A DNA stretch of 64,000 nt from Sipunculus nudus (Eukaryota; Annelida; Sipuncula; Golfingiida; Sipunculidae), in the NCBI GenBank assembly GCA_026874595.1, contig CM049319.1, positions 57,172,917 through 57,236,916 of the forward strand. Reading direction: 5' to 3'. Shown here piece after piece: positions 35,636 to 46,234 of the stretch; positions within the stretch are counted from its first letter, which is position 1; every line of letters begins with the position of its first letter. The notes under the pieces are model-generated. The model was not told the origin of the DNA and did not search any database. It was given only the letters and a program-made list of their open reading frames with translations. The translations under genes were made by a program, and so were the position numbers.

Positions 35636-36200
35636 GGATTTTAGCTTGTTATAGAATGTATACATTCTATGGTCAAACCATAGAATGTACACATGCCATG
35701 GCCAAACAATAGAATGTGTACATGCTATGTTCACAGGTTATAGAATTTGTACATTCCATGGGTTAAGTCATAGAATGTGTACAAAGAATTGATGTTTGTT
35801 ACTACTCACCGCACTTTGACACATTGATGATCTCCCATCACTTGCATTAGTCACATGACTGATCCATAGATGTTTTATTGAACAAGTTTGCTTTAAAATT
35901 TTTCTCAACTAAAATATATGGATATTGGGTATATTTCTTCACTGCATCAACAAACTGTAAATATGTTTTGTGAATAAATATGTTTTATCAAACAAGTCTG
36001 CCTTAATATGTTTCAATCACTCAACAAGAGTACTGATACCTGGGTAAACTCAGTGGAATTTTACATATTCCATGATTCTGGCCATGGAATGTATACATCC
36101 CATGATTTGGACCATAAATGTATACATTCTATACATAATCCGTATAGAATGTACACATTCTATGGTTTTGCCATGGAATGTATACATTGTTTAGTTATCT
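35636..36200. repeat. Palindromic minisatellite clusters
   Basis: Two clusters (about 35,650-35,785 and 36,062-36,200) consist of CATAGAATGTACACATTC- and CATGGAATGTATACATTC-type units. Each unit is a near-palindrome around GTATAC or GTACAC. The clusters are separated by about 270 bp of ordinary sequence. Confidence 0.8.
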
Positions 36201-36211
36201 AATTTCTATAC

Positions 36212-36215
<4 letters not shown>

Positions 36216-36268
<53 letters not shown>

Positions 36269-36270
36269 TA
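36216..36270. repeat. (TA)n microsatellite
   Basis: A TA run directly abuts the truncated left LTR of the Gmr1-like element. A second run abuts its right LTR at 42,246-42,308. Confidence 0.95.
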
Positions 36271-36471
36271 TGTTACTGTATAATTGTATTGATTTAGTGT
36301 ATTGTATTGTTAGGGTTGTTTTAGGAATAAATTATGGTTATTATTGTCTTCTTTATTCATTCCCCTAGGCATTTCCTGCTGCCTAGTGTTACATAATCTG
36401 ATTTTTTATCTCCATTATAAAATTCGTGTTCATCGCGCTTGCGTGATCTGTTAACATTAGGTTCCGTAACA
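36271..36471 (+). repeat. Truncated 5' LTR of the Gmr1-like element
   Basis: It matches 42,028-42,245 and ends TTCCGTAACA. About 453 bp corresponding to 41,575-42,027 are absent, replaced by a (TA)n run. Confidence 0.85.
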
Positions 36472-36633
36472 TAAAATTTTTCAAAGTTTTAAAGTTAAAA
36501 GTTTTCAAATTTATTAGGCCTTGACCTGGACATTGTTTAATCATACATTGTTTACAAGATTACATATTGTTTACAGTACATTGTTTACAGGATTTATCTC
36601 AGTGGTTTCTTGTTATTGTTTTAACATCTTAAC

Positions 36634-37493
36634 ATGGCAGATTTCAAACCTGAGACATTTGTTGACGATCCGGACCCCGATCAACTTGAACAGTACCAAG
36701 GGACCAGTTGTTGCGTTTGGGACAACACTTAGGGCTAAATGTGAAAAAAAGCTTTGAGAAAGCCTGATATCATTGCTAAAATCATGCAAGATCTTATTAG
36801 CAAAGGTTTAATTGAAGAGACTGAAGTAGAAACATTAAAAAAATGACAGCCTTGTTATGCAATTAGAATTTAAAAAGTTGGAAATGCAACATGAGCTATC
36901 ATTAAAAGAGAAGAAAAAGAAATTGAGTTAAAACGACTGGAGTTAGAAAGACTTAAACTAGAACATACTCTACGTGCTGCCCCAACTCACACATTTGATG
37001 TTGCTAAACACATTAGACTTGTACCACCTTTTCAAGAAAAAGAGGTTGATAAATAGTTCTTACACTTTGAGAAGGTAGCTGAAAATTTAAAATGGCCTAA
37101 GGAAAATTGGACTATGCTGTTACAAAGTGTATTGTCTGGCAAGGCCAGAGAAATTTATACAAAGCTTTCAGAAGAAGCTGCTGCTGACTATGACCTGGTT
37201 AAACGGTTAATCCTGAAAGGTTATGAGTTAGTTCCAGAGGCTTACCGCCAGAAATTCAGAAATTGGGAAAAGCGCAAAGAACAGACCTACGTCGAATTTG
37301 CTAGGACAAAAGAGCAGTTGTTTGATCGCTGGTGTAGTTCTAAAAATGTAATGAAAGATTATGACAATTTGCGCCAGTTGATTTTGCATGAAGAATTTAT
37401 GCGCTGCATTAATGCAGATGTTAAAACTTTTCTCGATGAGAAAAGTCCCGAAACACTTGACATTGCTGCTCAGTTAGCTGATGTTTTTAATTG
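36634..37493 (+). pseudogene. Gag of SCAN-related type, broken
   Basis: The ATG at 36,634 (MADFKPETFVDDPDP) opens a frame interrupted by frameshifts and stops before about 37,060. A clean stretch follows at 37,114-37,493, with LLQSVLSGKAREIYTKLS, YDLVKRLILKGYEL and AYRQKFRNWEKRKEQTY motifs. These resemble Gmr1-type Gag, the suggested source of the vertebrate SCAN domain. Upstream coiled-coil-like Lys/Glu-rich sequence (ELKRLELERLKLE) fits a Gag N-terminus. A CCHC knuckle (CYYCKKEGHIISDC) lies about 200 bp further on, after another stop. Confidence 0.8.
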
Positions 37494-37675
37494 ACACACA
37501 AAATGTCCTTTACTAGCAAATCAAACCAGTCATGAACAGACAAGAATGTAAATTAGTATGGTCAAAGAAGTTTAAAGCGCAGTCACCCAGTACTAGTAGT
37601 CCTGATAGTTCAGCAAAGCCAAAAGCTACACCTCAGTCCACGTCCACTGTGTCTAAGTCCAACAAAGACCAGTAA

Positions 37676-39658
37676 TTTTCAAAGAAAATCTGTTATTACT
37701 GCAAGAAGGAAGGTCATATAATATCTGACTGCTGGAAACTTGCGAATAAACGAAATAGCAAATTTTCCGGGTTTGTTTCAAAATCTATGCATAGCATAGT
37801 ACAAGAGCCAGGCTCTTTTCATGTAAATAAGGGGTACAACTCCTTTGTTGACTCAGTTAAAGAGTTTGATGCTACGGAGGCCCAAGTGCCGTCTAAATCC
37901 AAAGAAGAATTCGTAGATTGCGGGGTAAAAACCTCAGTTGATTCCTGCGAGGAATTAAATAAGGCTAGGTCCTTTAAAGACTCCTGCCAGGTGTATTCTT
38001 TAAATGAGGCTAAGTCCTTTTATGACTCTTGCGAGAGTATTTCAAATGAGGCCAGGTCCTCTTATGACAAACAAAAGCTTGTTTCTGCTGAGGAAAATTC
38101 CTCTGTTGACTCCCATGAGGAGATTGGTAAGGATGTAGATTCCTTAACTGACTCTGAAACAGAGTTTATGACTGACACCTTCAATGTCAGTTCTTTGGTT
38201 GATGAGGTTGAAGTAGTAGATTTCTCTCTTGACTCTGAAATGGAGTTATTTGAGCCATTCATACATGATGGTTTTGTATCACTTTCAAGTGATTTTTCAG
38301 ATTCTACCCCTATTAGAATTCTGAGGGACACTGGTTCAGGCCAGACTCCCATGTTAGCAAACACTTTGCCATTTTCTTGTTGGTCCTTTACTGGTGCACA
38401 TGCACTTGTTAGTGGCGTGTTTTCAGACAGGCACACTTCAGTTCCAATTCACAGTATCCATTTAAAGTCAGATTTGATTTCTGGGAATATTACTCTGGGC
38501 ATAAGAACTACTTTACCCTTTAAGGGAATTTCGTTGCTACTAGGCAATGATGTTGCAGGTGATAAAGTACAGCCTGTGCCAATAGTGACAGAAAAGCCGT
38601 CACTTGATCAGGACACTGAACCAGAAAGTCAGGAAATTCCTGGTTTGTATCTTTCATGTGCTGTAACTAGACCTATGGCCAAGAAAATCACACATGAGGA
38701 TAATGGTCCAGATAATAACACTCTGGGAGTCATTAGTGGCTCGTCTTATGACTTGCCCGTACAGGATGCAACATTCTCAAGGTCAGATATTATCGCGGAA
38801 CAGCATAAGGACTCTGATATTTCATGTTTGTTTCCCAGGGCAGTTTCTAAAGATGAGCTGTCACAAAACCCAGTTTGTTTCTATGTCAAAAATGGAGTGC
38901 TTATGCGTAAATGGCGACCACCTGATGTATGCGCTGATGATGAGTGGTCCATCAAACATCAAATAGTAATGCCCAAAATCTTTCGCAGCGAAATTCTAAT
39001 CAGGGCACATGAAGCTCCTTTGTCTGGCCATTTAGGTATAAATAAAACTTATCAGAAAGTTAGTAGACACTTCTATTGGCCTTACCTCAGGAAAGATGTT
39101 GTACAATATTGTAAATCATGCCATAATTGCCAGATGGTAGGCAAGCCCAATCAGAATCCTCCTAAGGCCCCACTTAGGCCTATTCCTGCTTTTGATGAAG
39201 CATTCAGTAGGATTATTGTTGATTGTGTTGGACCACTGCCCAAAACAAAATCTGGACACGAGTACTTGCTGACAATTATCTGTGCATCTACCAGGTTCCC
39301 TGAGGCAATACCATTGCGCAAAATTAATGCCAAAAGTGTTGTTAATGCTCTGACCAAGTTTTTTACAACTTTTGGATTACCAAAATCCGTCCAGTCTGAC
39401 CAAGGGTCTAATTTTATGTCTGGCTTATTCCAACAAGTTATGCTTGGGCTAGGTATAAAACAGTACAGCTCTTCGCCATACCATCCTTTAAGTCAGGGCG
39501 CCCTCGAGCGTTTTCACCAGACATTAAAAAACATGATCAGAACTTATTGCTATTACACACGGAAAGAATGGGATGAAGGAATCCACCTATTGTTGTTTGC
39601 TGTCAGAGAATCCTTTCAAGAGTCTTTGGGTTTCAGTGCCTTTGAACTAGTTTTTTAA
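37676..39658 (+). CDS. Protease-integrase part of pol
   Basis: A long open frame (623 codons from 37,787, same frame as the zinc knuckle at 37,691) has four parts. They are an acidic Ser/Asp-rich region with repeated SxDSCE-type motifs (residues about 30-110), a retropepsin site RDTGSGQ near residue 180, an HHCC zinc-binding region (SGHLGINKTY and KSCHNCQ, residues about 410-450), and an integrase core. The core residues are IVDCVG (Asp about 479), QSDQGSNF (Asp about 538) and GALERFH (Glu about 574). The last two are separated by 35 residues, so the DDE triad is intact. It stops before the C-terminal domain, which continues in another frame. Confidence 0.88.
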   Translation, partial: FSKKICYYCKKEGHIISDCWKLANKRNSKFSGFVSKSMHSIVQEPGSFHVNKGYNSFVDSVKEFDATEAQVPSKSKEEFVDCGVKTSVDSCEELNKARSFKDSCQVYSLNEAKSFYDSCESISNEARSSYDKQKLVSAEENSSVDSHEEIGKDVDSLTDSETEFMTDTFNVSSLVDEVEVVDFSLDSEMELFEPFIHDGFVSLSSDFSDSTPIRILRDTGSGQTPMLANTLPFSCWSFTGAHALVSGVFSDRHTSVPIHSIHLKSDLISGNITLGIRTTLPFKGISLLLGNDVAGDKVQPVPIVTEKPSLDQDTEPESQEIPGLYLSCAVTRPMAKKITHEDNGPDNNTLGVISGSSYDLPVQDATFSRSDIIAEQHKDSDISCLFPRAVSKDELSQNPVCFYVKNGVLMRKWRPPDVCADDEWSIKHQIVMPKIFRSEILIRAHEAPLSGHLGINKTYQKVSRHFYWPYLRKDVVQYCKSCHNCQMVGKPNQNPPKAPLRPIPAFDEAFSRIIVDCVGPLPKTKSGHEYLLTIICASTRFPEAIPLRKINAKSVVNALTKFFTTFGLPKSVQSDQGSNFMSGLFQQVMLGLGIKQYSSSPYHPLSQGALERFHQTLKNMIRTYCYYTRKEWDEGIHLLLFAVRESFQESLGFSAFELVF

Positions 39659-40062
39659 CAGATCGTTCACGGACCACTGAAACTGCTTAAAGAAAAACTC
39701 TTGTGTGAAATCCTGATTCTCTTAGTTTACTGCAGTATGTCTCAGACTTTCGCACTAAAATACACAATGCTTGTGAGATTGCAAAGTCAAATCTAAAATC
39801 TGCATAAAGTAAAATGAAAACAAAGTATGACAAACACGTTGTTAGTTGGACGTTTGAGCCTGGTGAAAAGGTCCTTGCCTTACTTCCCATCCCTGGCAGA
39901 CCTCTGCAAGCTAGGTATTTTGGTCCTTACAATGTTGACAAAAAAGTCAGTGATTTGAATTACATACTGTTGACACCAGATAGACGCAAGAAGAAAAAAC
40001 TGTGCCATTTTAACATGTTGAAACCATTTTATGACAGAAATAGCACATCAGATGTTGTATAA
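39659..40062 (+). pseudogene. Integrase C-terminal domain
   Basis: After a stop and frameshift, 39,814-40,062 reads with SWTFEPGEKVLALLPIPG and LQARYFGPYNV, an integrase C-terminal module with GPY motif. It ends KLCHFNMLKPFY. It lies directly upstream of RT, confirming that integrase precedes RT. Confidence 0.8.
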
Positions 40063-40175
40063 AATGTTATTGCTGTTAATTGTGTAAACACTGACCCTGA
40101 CCCAGTTAAAGTAGATACTGATTGTAAGTAGATGTAAACATTCAGTGTGGTAAAGTACAATTAAAAAACTCAGAC

Positions 40176-41204
40176 GTGCTTAAAAACCTGGATGCCAAAC
40201 TGTCACACCTTACAACACAACAACAACAAGACCTCAAGAACCTGCTGCGGAATTATGAACATTTGTTTAGTGACATTCCAACGCGAACTAACATGTTGTG
40301 CCATGACGTCGATGTTGGTGAGGCAAGCGCAGTCAAGCAGCATCCATACAGACTGAATCCAGAAAAGCAAAGGTATCTACAGGATGAGATTCAATATTTG
40401 CTGGACAATGATTTTATTGAACCTAGTAACAGTAACTGGAGTTCACCATGTATTCTTGTGCCAAAACCTGATGGAAGTTACCGTATGTGCACAGATTATC
40501 GAAAACTGAACTCTCTCACCAAGTCTGACACGTTCCTGATTCCGAGGATTGATGATTGTATTGATAGAGTCGGTTGCTCCAGATATGTATCGACTAAGTT
40601 TGACTTGCTAAAAGGATTCTGGCAGGTTCCGCTGAGAGAACGAGCGAAAGAAGTGTCCGCATTCGTGACGCCGCAAGGACTGTACCAGTATAAAGTTATG
40701 CCGTTTGGCATGAAGAACTCGTCAGCCATGTTCCAGCGCCTCATCCATATGGTTTTCAATGACATTCAGGGCTGTGACGCATATATTGATGACCTCATCG
40801 TGTACAGCAACACACGGGAGAAACATCTGCAAATCCTTCGCGACCTCTTCGAAAGAACCAGTGAAGCACGTCTGACTGTCAACTTGGTAAAATCTGAGTT
40901 TTGTAATGCAGAAGTAACATTTTTGGGTCATATTGTAGGGCAGGGTCAGGTAAAACCTGTTGATGCTAAGATAAGTGCTATTTCTGCATTTCCTAGACCA
41001 GAAAACAAAAAGCAAATAATGCGTTTATTTGGTATTGTTGGGTACTACAGGAAGTTTTGTCCAAATTTTGCTGCTGTAGCTGAACCTTTGACTAATTTGT
41101 TAAAGAAGAAACAAAAGTTTGTATGGAATGTTCAGTGTGAAAATGCATTTCAGAATTTGAAAGCAATTCCGCAAAGTTCACCAGAAAAACTACTCCACTA
41201 TTGA
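40176..41204 (+). CDS. Reverse transcriptase (Ty3/gypsy-type)
   Basis: The 342-codon frame contains RT fingers (SSPCILVPKPDGSYR), LLKGFWQVPL, PFGMKNSSAMFQR, the catalytic AYIDDLIVYS (Tyr about 203) and thumb motifs FLGHIVGQG and IVGYYRKFCPNF. It then enters RNase H (FVWNVQCENAFQNLK). RT copies element RNA into DNA inside particles. After FQNLKAI the frame jumps to sequence equivalent to much later RNase H and stops, showing an internal deletion. The RT core itself looks intact. Confidence 0.9.
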   Translation: MLKNLDAKLSHLTTQQQQDLKNLLRNYEHLFSDIPTRTNMLCHDVDVGEASAVKQHPYRLNPEKQRYLQDEIQYLLDNDFIEPSNSNWSSPCILVPKPDGSYRMCTDYRKLNSLTKSDTFLIPRIDDCIDRVGCSRYVSTKFDLLKGFWQVPLRERAKEVSAFVTPQGLYQYKVMPFGMKNSSAMFQRLIHMVFNDIQGCDAYIDDLIVYSNTREKHLQILRDLFERTSEARLTVNLVKSEFCNAEVTFLGHIVGQGQVKPVDAKISAISAFPRPENKKQIMRLFGIVGYYRKFCPNFAAVAEPLTNLLKKKQKFVWNVQCENAFQNLKAIPQSSPEKLLHY

Positions 41205-41442
41205 AAAAGAATGTTTGGCTTTGATTTTGGCGTTGACACATTTTGAAGTTTATGTTACTTCATCAGTCAGGCCTATCATTGTCTTCAGTGATCACAATCC
41301 CCTCACGTTCATGAACAAGTTGAAGTGTAAAAATCAAAGATTGTTGAGATGGAGTTTGTTCTTACAGGCTTACAACCTTGATATCATAAACATTAAAGGG
41401 AAAGACAATGTACTTGCTGATTGCTTATCAAGATGTTTATGA
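41185..41442 (+). pseudogene. RNase H remnant
   Basis: The frame gives NYSTIEKECLALILAL, then FSDHNPLTFMNK, and ends KDNVLADCLSR, the usual end of Ty3/gypsy RNase H. The segment that should carry the first catalytic TDAS motif is missing. Roughly 200 bp appears deleted between FQNLK and NYSTIEKE. Confidence 0.8.
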
Positions 41443-41524
41443 AATGCTGTAAACAGGATGTTTATTTAATGTTGTAGATAAGATAATTTTGAGATGTTTT
41501 AAAAATTTTAGTGATTGTGATCGC

Positions 41525-41574
41525 AAAAAGAAAGTTTTCCGTGAAAACTTTCTTTTTTCTTACATGAGGGGGAA
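41525..41574 (+). other. 15-bp hairpin and polypurine tract
   Basis: 41,525-41,539 and 41,543-41,557 form a perfect 15-bp stem (AAAAAGAAAGTTTTC) with a 3-base loop. The polypurine tract GAGGGGGAA (41,566-41,574) follows and abuts TGTTAC of the 3' LTR. Confidence 0.8.
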
Positions 41575-42241
41575 TGTTACAGGTGCTCTTTATATTGGGT
41601 TTTCACGCCTGGTCGTAGGTCACGGGATGAGCCTGGTATGTGTGGATACACAGCGATGTCTTTCTAGAGAATTCCTGAAACGCGTGTTTACTGTGGAGTA
41701 CGGTCCTTATAGACTGTTCGAGAAGCGGAAGGTATATAAAGGGCTGTTGTTTAGAACCAGGGGGCAGACAGCAGAGCAGCGGACGCAGAAGCGTGTGTCA
41801 GATTCTAAGACCTTATTCGACGAATGCGGCAATTATATATTTTCAAGAACTTTCTCCTGGATTTTATACATTTGAACTTCAGTTACCCTCTGTGTTGTTG
41901 CAAGAACTTTCCACTGGACTATCATTCTCCGAGAGTTTACATTCAAAGGAGTTATCTTGGTGACGGTGTTGGTATCGAGGAACATTATCTTTCTGTGGGA
42001 TTGTATTGACTTGTTGCTATAACGCTTTGTTACTGTATAATTGTACTGATTTAGTGTATTGTATTGTTAGGGTTGTTTTAGGAATAAATAATGGTTACTT
42101 GTTAACAGAAAACCACTGGCTTCTTTATTCATTCCCCTGGGCATTTCCCGCTGCCTAGTGTTACAGAATCTGATTTTTTTTATCTCCATTACAAAATTCG
42201 TGTTCATCGCGCATGCAGGATCTGTTTATATTAGGTTCCGT

Positions 42242-42245
<4 letters not shown>
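41575..42245 (+). repeat. 3' LTR of the Gmr1-like element
   Basis: The LTR is about 671 bp, TGTTACAGG...TTCCGTAACA, with inverted TGTTAC/GTAACA ends. TATATAAAG near 41,733 could be its TATA box. AATAAATAATGG near 42,086 could carry the poly(A) signal. Confidence 0.85.
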
Positions 42246-42306
<61 letters not shown>

Positions 42307-42308
42307 AT
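42246..42308. repeat. (TA)n microsatellite
   Basis: A TA run with one CATA interruption starts immediately at the LTR end. Confidence 0.95.
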
Positions 42309-43979
42309 TACTATACAGTATGATTTGTGTGATGAAGAGGCCGTATGTTGAATCTAATATTGACACTTTTTGATTTTGTGAATCTCAAAGAATACAAAGG
42401 AGGACAACATTTATGATTTTAAGTATCTAATGAAAAATTAAATCTCCCTGGGTTTTCCTCTATCGTCTTCGCTTTCACATTGATTCATAACACAAAATAA
42501 ATAGTACTTGGTTAAAAGGAAGGTTTGCCGGTCACACAGCTGACCCAAGATGTATAATCTAGTTTTTCTACACCCGAGCATTATCACTTCAAATAGAATC
42601 GACTCCAAATGAACCTCTGTTGTGCTGATGTATATCAATTCAATTGTTTTGGTAATCTTAATCCTGGTTGCTGGCCATCTGCTGATTGAAATACATTTTT
42701 TTTTCTAAACATAAGAACCCCTGTATGCTGACCCCCGTTTTGTTTACAGAAACTGCGTTATTATTTACATTCGCTTATTGTACGTTTACAGAAATATACT
42801 GTAACCGTAAGCAAAATATCTTGATGGAATTTCATTATCTCCGATATTTAGTGACCATTGACGAAGTCCTTTATACCTGTACATCTTCACTTTTTATAAG
42901 ATGGCTGACCTGACTGGTATCGTTGAAATATATATTTATAAACACAACATACATCGCTACACTCCGGGTCTTCCCCCTCCCCACTTTTCCAACCAGAGGG
43001 ACGTCCCATGCTATTATCCCTACAAACACCATCACAAGCACACACACATTTTGCTAATTAAAGTTAATGCAAAGTAATTTTGCATTAAATATAGGCTCTA
43101 AGCAATCAATAAAAAGCTGTTAATACAAATGTGTTACAGTGATGCAAATTTCATAGAATATCAGTGATCAGAAGTGTTTCTGAAATGAATAAAATATCAA
43201 AATGACGGTTAATATGACAGGATTCCCCCGTTTCCACGACATTGTGGTACTCGGCCATTTATAGCTCAAATAAAAAAATCAGGCAAGTTAATTGATTAGA
43301 ATTTTTAGGGAAAATGTTATATTCTTGTTGGTTTCTAAAGAGATACTAGGCTCTGTTATTTCACTTTCTAATTGTTAAAAAAAATTTTTTTAATTCAAAA
43401 CATTTCCCACACAAGAGTAAGAGGACAAAGTCCCCCCCCCCCACCCCCCTCTACATTGCGAATGGAAATTGTCCCCTGCATTACTCACAACGCTATCGCA
43501 TTTTAAATTACTGATGCAGTAAATTTTTGAAAAATTATGATAAAATTATCTGTAGGTTTCCAGGTTTGAATTGCATGTATTAACAAACTGCATTAAGGAG
43601 GTTAAATTATTCGAAATAAAACAGAAACATTATGTAGTATGATGAGCATATGTAACTGTCCAAACACGTTTGGCTTTATGATTTTTTTCTCTGATGAACT
43701 GGTGTTTTGACTGTAATGATTTTTTCAGTCATTAGCAGTGATTAAGCAAATGCTTTAAACTACTATAAATCGCGAAGCATGGTTTCCCTATATCCGAAAC
43801 CTCTCCTCAATATTTAATGTTAAGTTAACCATTAAATAGCATGATTAATTCTGTTGGCAGTATTAAGTTAATCTTGGTATTCTCAAGATGTGCTCCGAGA
43901 TGATCTCGAACCTTAAATATATTTTGTTCTGTGTTACAAAAGTCTCATCCTGGAAATATCGCAGACCATTTTATTTCTC
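42309..43979. other. No gene seen
   Basis: AT-rich sequence with a C-rich homopolymer tract at 43,432-43,449. Short open frames have no recognisable motif. Confidence 0.45.
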
Positions 43980-43984
43980 CTGAT

Positions 43985-45312
43985 AACGGATTCTTCTAAT
44001 ACACATATAGAGTCAACAGCCTCGATCATTCTATATTGCTCGAAAAACTCCAGAAGTATGGAATAGAAAATGTAGAGCTCGCATGGTTCAAGTCTTATTT
44101 ATCCGACAGGCGCCAGTTCGTTTCCTTCTGTGGTTCAATTTCGAAAACTTTTACCGTAAACATCGTCACAGTACTAGGATCTATACTGTTTCTTATTTAT
44201 ATGAATGATTTCCCGACGTATATGAATAACAAGTGTATACTCTATGCTGACGATATCACACCGCTTACCTGTGCTGATTCCGCCGATAACGCAATAAGCC
44301 ATTTACAAAGCAAGATTGACATGGCCCTAAAATGGTTCAGAGTAAATAATTTATGTATCAACCATGTTAAATCGAGTATTGTGATATTCAGTCATAACTT
44401 CAATTTTACCAAAAATATTAACATTAATAACGTTACATTAATTCCCGAAAATAACACGAAACTTTTGGGTTAATCGTCGACTCCCGCTTAAAATGGAAGG
44501 ATCATGTAGATTATATTTACGATAAAATTATCACAAAATTACATGTCCTTTGCAGACTTAGCAAGTTTCTCCAAACACCAACTTTAAAACTTATATATCA
44601 TTCTCTTATTCAAAACCATATTGATTACTGTATTTCTGTTTGGGGTGGATGCTCGAAAACGTACAAGTAAAAAATCCAGAGACTCCAAATTAAAGCTGCC
44701 CGTATTGTTACAAAAAACTTCGATATAAATATCTCTCCAGCATCATTAATAATTCAGTTAAGTTGGATGACCGTGGAACAGAGATATCGCTATTTTGTAA
44801 ATCTTTTAGTTTTAAAATGTTTATTTGGTGATGCACCTCCTACTTTTAGACATGGCCTCATATATGCACGTAACCCATACAATACACGTCACACGACCAG
44901 TGGCAATCTTGCCATCATAAAACCGAGAACTGACAGATTTAAATCAAGCTTTTTTTACGCAGGCCTGCATCACTGCAACTGATGTTAAGCGATTTAAACA
45001 ACAATATAAATCCTTTCTATGATGATTTCAATGTTTTAAACTCAGAATTTCAGTTACTCGACCTTTATAATTGTATATGATTACATTTGTGTTATATGTA
45101 GCAATCTATGTTTTAAATATGTGTATGTTTAGATCATTGTTTTTAACATTTTATTTATTTTCAATGACTATTTTAATATGAGTATGTAATGTATATCTTC
45201 TTGTCAATGTATATTTCTCTGTGATATTTCCGGGACCCCATCGAAAAAACAGCTGAACATGCTGAATGGGCCATCCTGGTAAAATATATGTATAAATAAA
45301 ATGAAATAAATA
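43985..45312 (+). mobile_element. 5'-truncated non-LTR retrotransposon (RT end)
   Basis: The frame at 44,036-44,473 has LEKLQKYGIENVELAWFKSYL, ILFLIYMNDFP and the catalytic YADDITPL. A frameshift follows, then LKWKDHVDYIYDKI, LIYHSLIQNHIDYC and IQRLQIKAARIV. The frame at 44,767-44,982 has YNTRHTTSGNL. These are C-terminal RT and post-RT motifs of jockey/CR1/L2-type LINEs. Endonuclease and ORF1 are missing. The 3' end is an A-rich tail (ATAAAATGAAATAAATA, about 45,295-45,312). Confidence 0.85.
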
Positions 45313-45319
45313 GGAATAC

Positions 45320-45975
45320 CACAGATCACTCATGCAAATTCTAAATCAAAGAAAAATGGTACAACGATTATTTAGCAGCAGTTATTATTTAAATAACCAA
45401 ATTATCTCGAGTACCATGATTGTGTACGAAATGTGGAATAATAGGATGCCTTCTTTGAGAATGAATTGATGGTTTTTCTCAAATCTTTGATGAAGTTTTT
45501 CTTTTTATTCATATTAAACAGGGCTATGCTTTACTCTGTTCTTGCACCTTACTCTTCATGTTTTGGGAAAAATGCCACTTAACACATGATAAATGCTGTG
45601 ATGTCATGGTCAGGAGTGGTCCTCGGTGGGGGTTGGTAGTCTATCAAATGAATCACCTGGAGGCGGAAGGTAGTACATGTATATCTAATGAATCACATAT
45701 ATTAAATAAAAGAAGAAGAAAAAATACTTACTCTGCCAAGACTACATCACTAGAAGGGCCTTAAAGTTTATTGGTTAATTGGTATATAAATGGATTTTGG
45801 TAATAAGGTGCTATATATCTCACTTTGAATCATACACTAGCAACAAGGATTTTCAAATATATAAATTTAAAAATGTCATCACATGCAAACGCGCATGTGC
45901 CAATTTAGATTAGACCTAATATGCACCTACCATCTAAATCTACATGAGTACTCAGCTCTACATTAAGTATCAACC
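45320..45975. repeat. Segmental duplication, copy 2
   Basis: It aligns with 13,110-13,625 over most of its length and likewise precedes a TLR relic. There is no convincing gene. It begins right after the LINE tail. Confidence 0.7.
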
Positions 45976-46234
45976 CGTGATGCAGTTCACAGGTAAAAGT
46001 ATAATGGAATAAAATTGAGGTAATGGATTTATCAATTTATGACAACAGCAATTATTATTTTACAGAGATACTTGGTTGTTTTTACTGGCTTTCCTTTAGT
46101 GTATTATACGGTGTTAGGAGTATCTCTAGGTAAGCAAAGATAATACAAAATGTTTACATTAGTTTGCTTTTCACAACTGCCTGTGTCACATGATAATAAT
46201 GCAAAATTACAGTACCTTTGTTGCAACAAATTAC
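45976..46234. other. No gene seen
   Basis: AT-rich spacer before the amplified TLR end. The last part (TTTGCTTTTCACAACTGCCTGTGTCACATGATAATA) resembles sequence just beyond copy D near 53,335-53,360. Confidence 0.4.

Larger units (their letters stand above)
36271..42245 (+). mobile_element. Gmr1-like LTR retrotransposon (IN before RT)
   Basis: The plus-strand order is truncated 5' LTR (36,271-36,471), Gag (36,634-37,493), CCHC knuckle (37,691-37,732), protease with DTGS (38,327), integrase (about 39,000-40,060) and reverse transcriptase (40,176-41,170). A deleted RNase H (41,190-41,442), polypurine tract (41,566-41,574) and 3' LTR (41,575-42,245) follow. RT motifs are of Ty3/gypsy type, but integrase lies upstream of RT as in Ty1/copia. 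This is the order described for Gmr1-like elements. Gag stops and the RNase H deletion make this copy defective. Confidence 0.88.

Noticed and set aside
42686-42913. Possible coding exon on the plus strand
   Set aside because: Cys/Phe/Tyr-rich frame in AT-rich DNA with no motif and no splice signals I trust.
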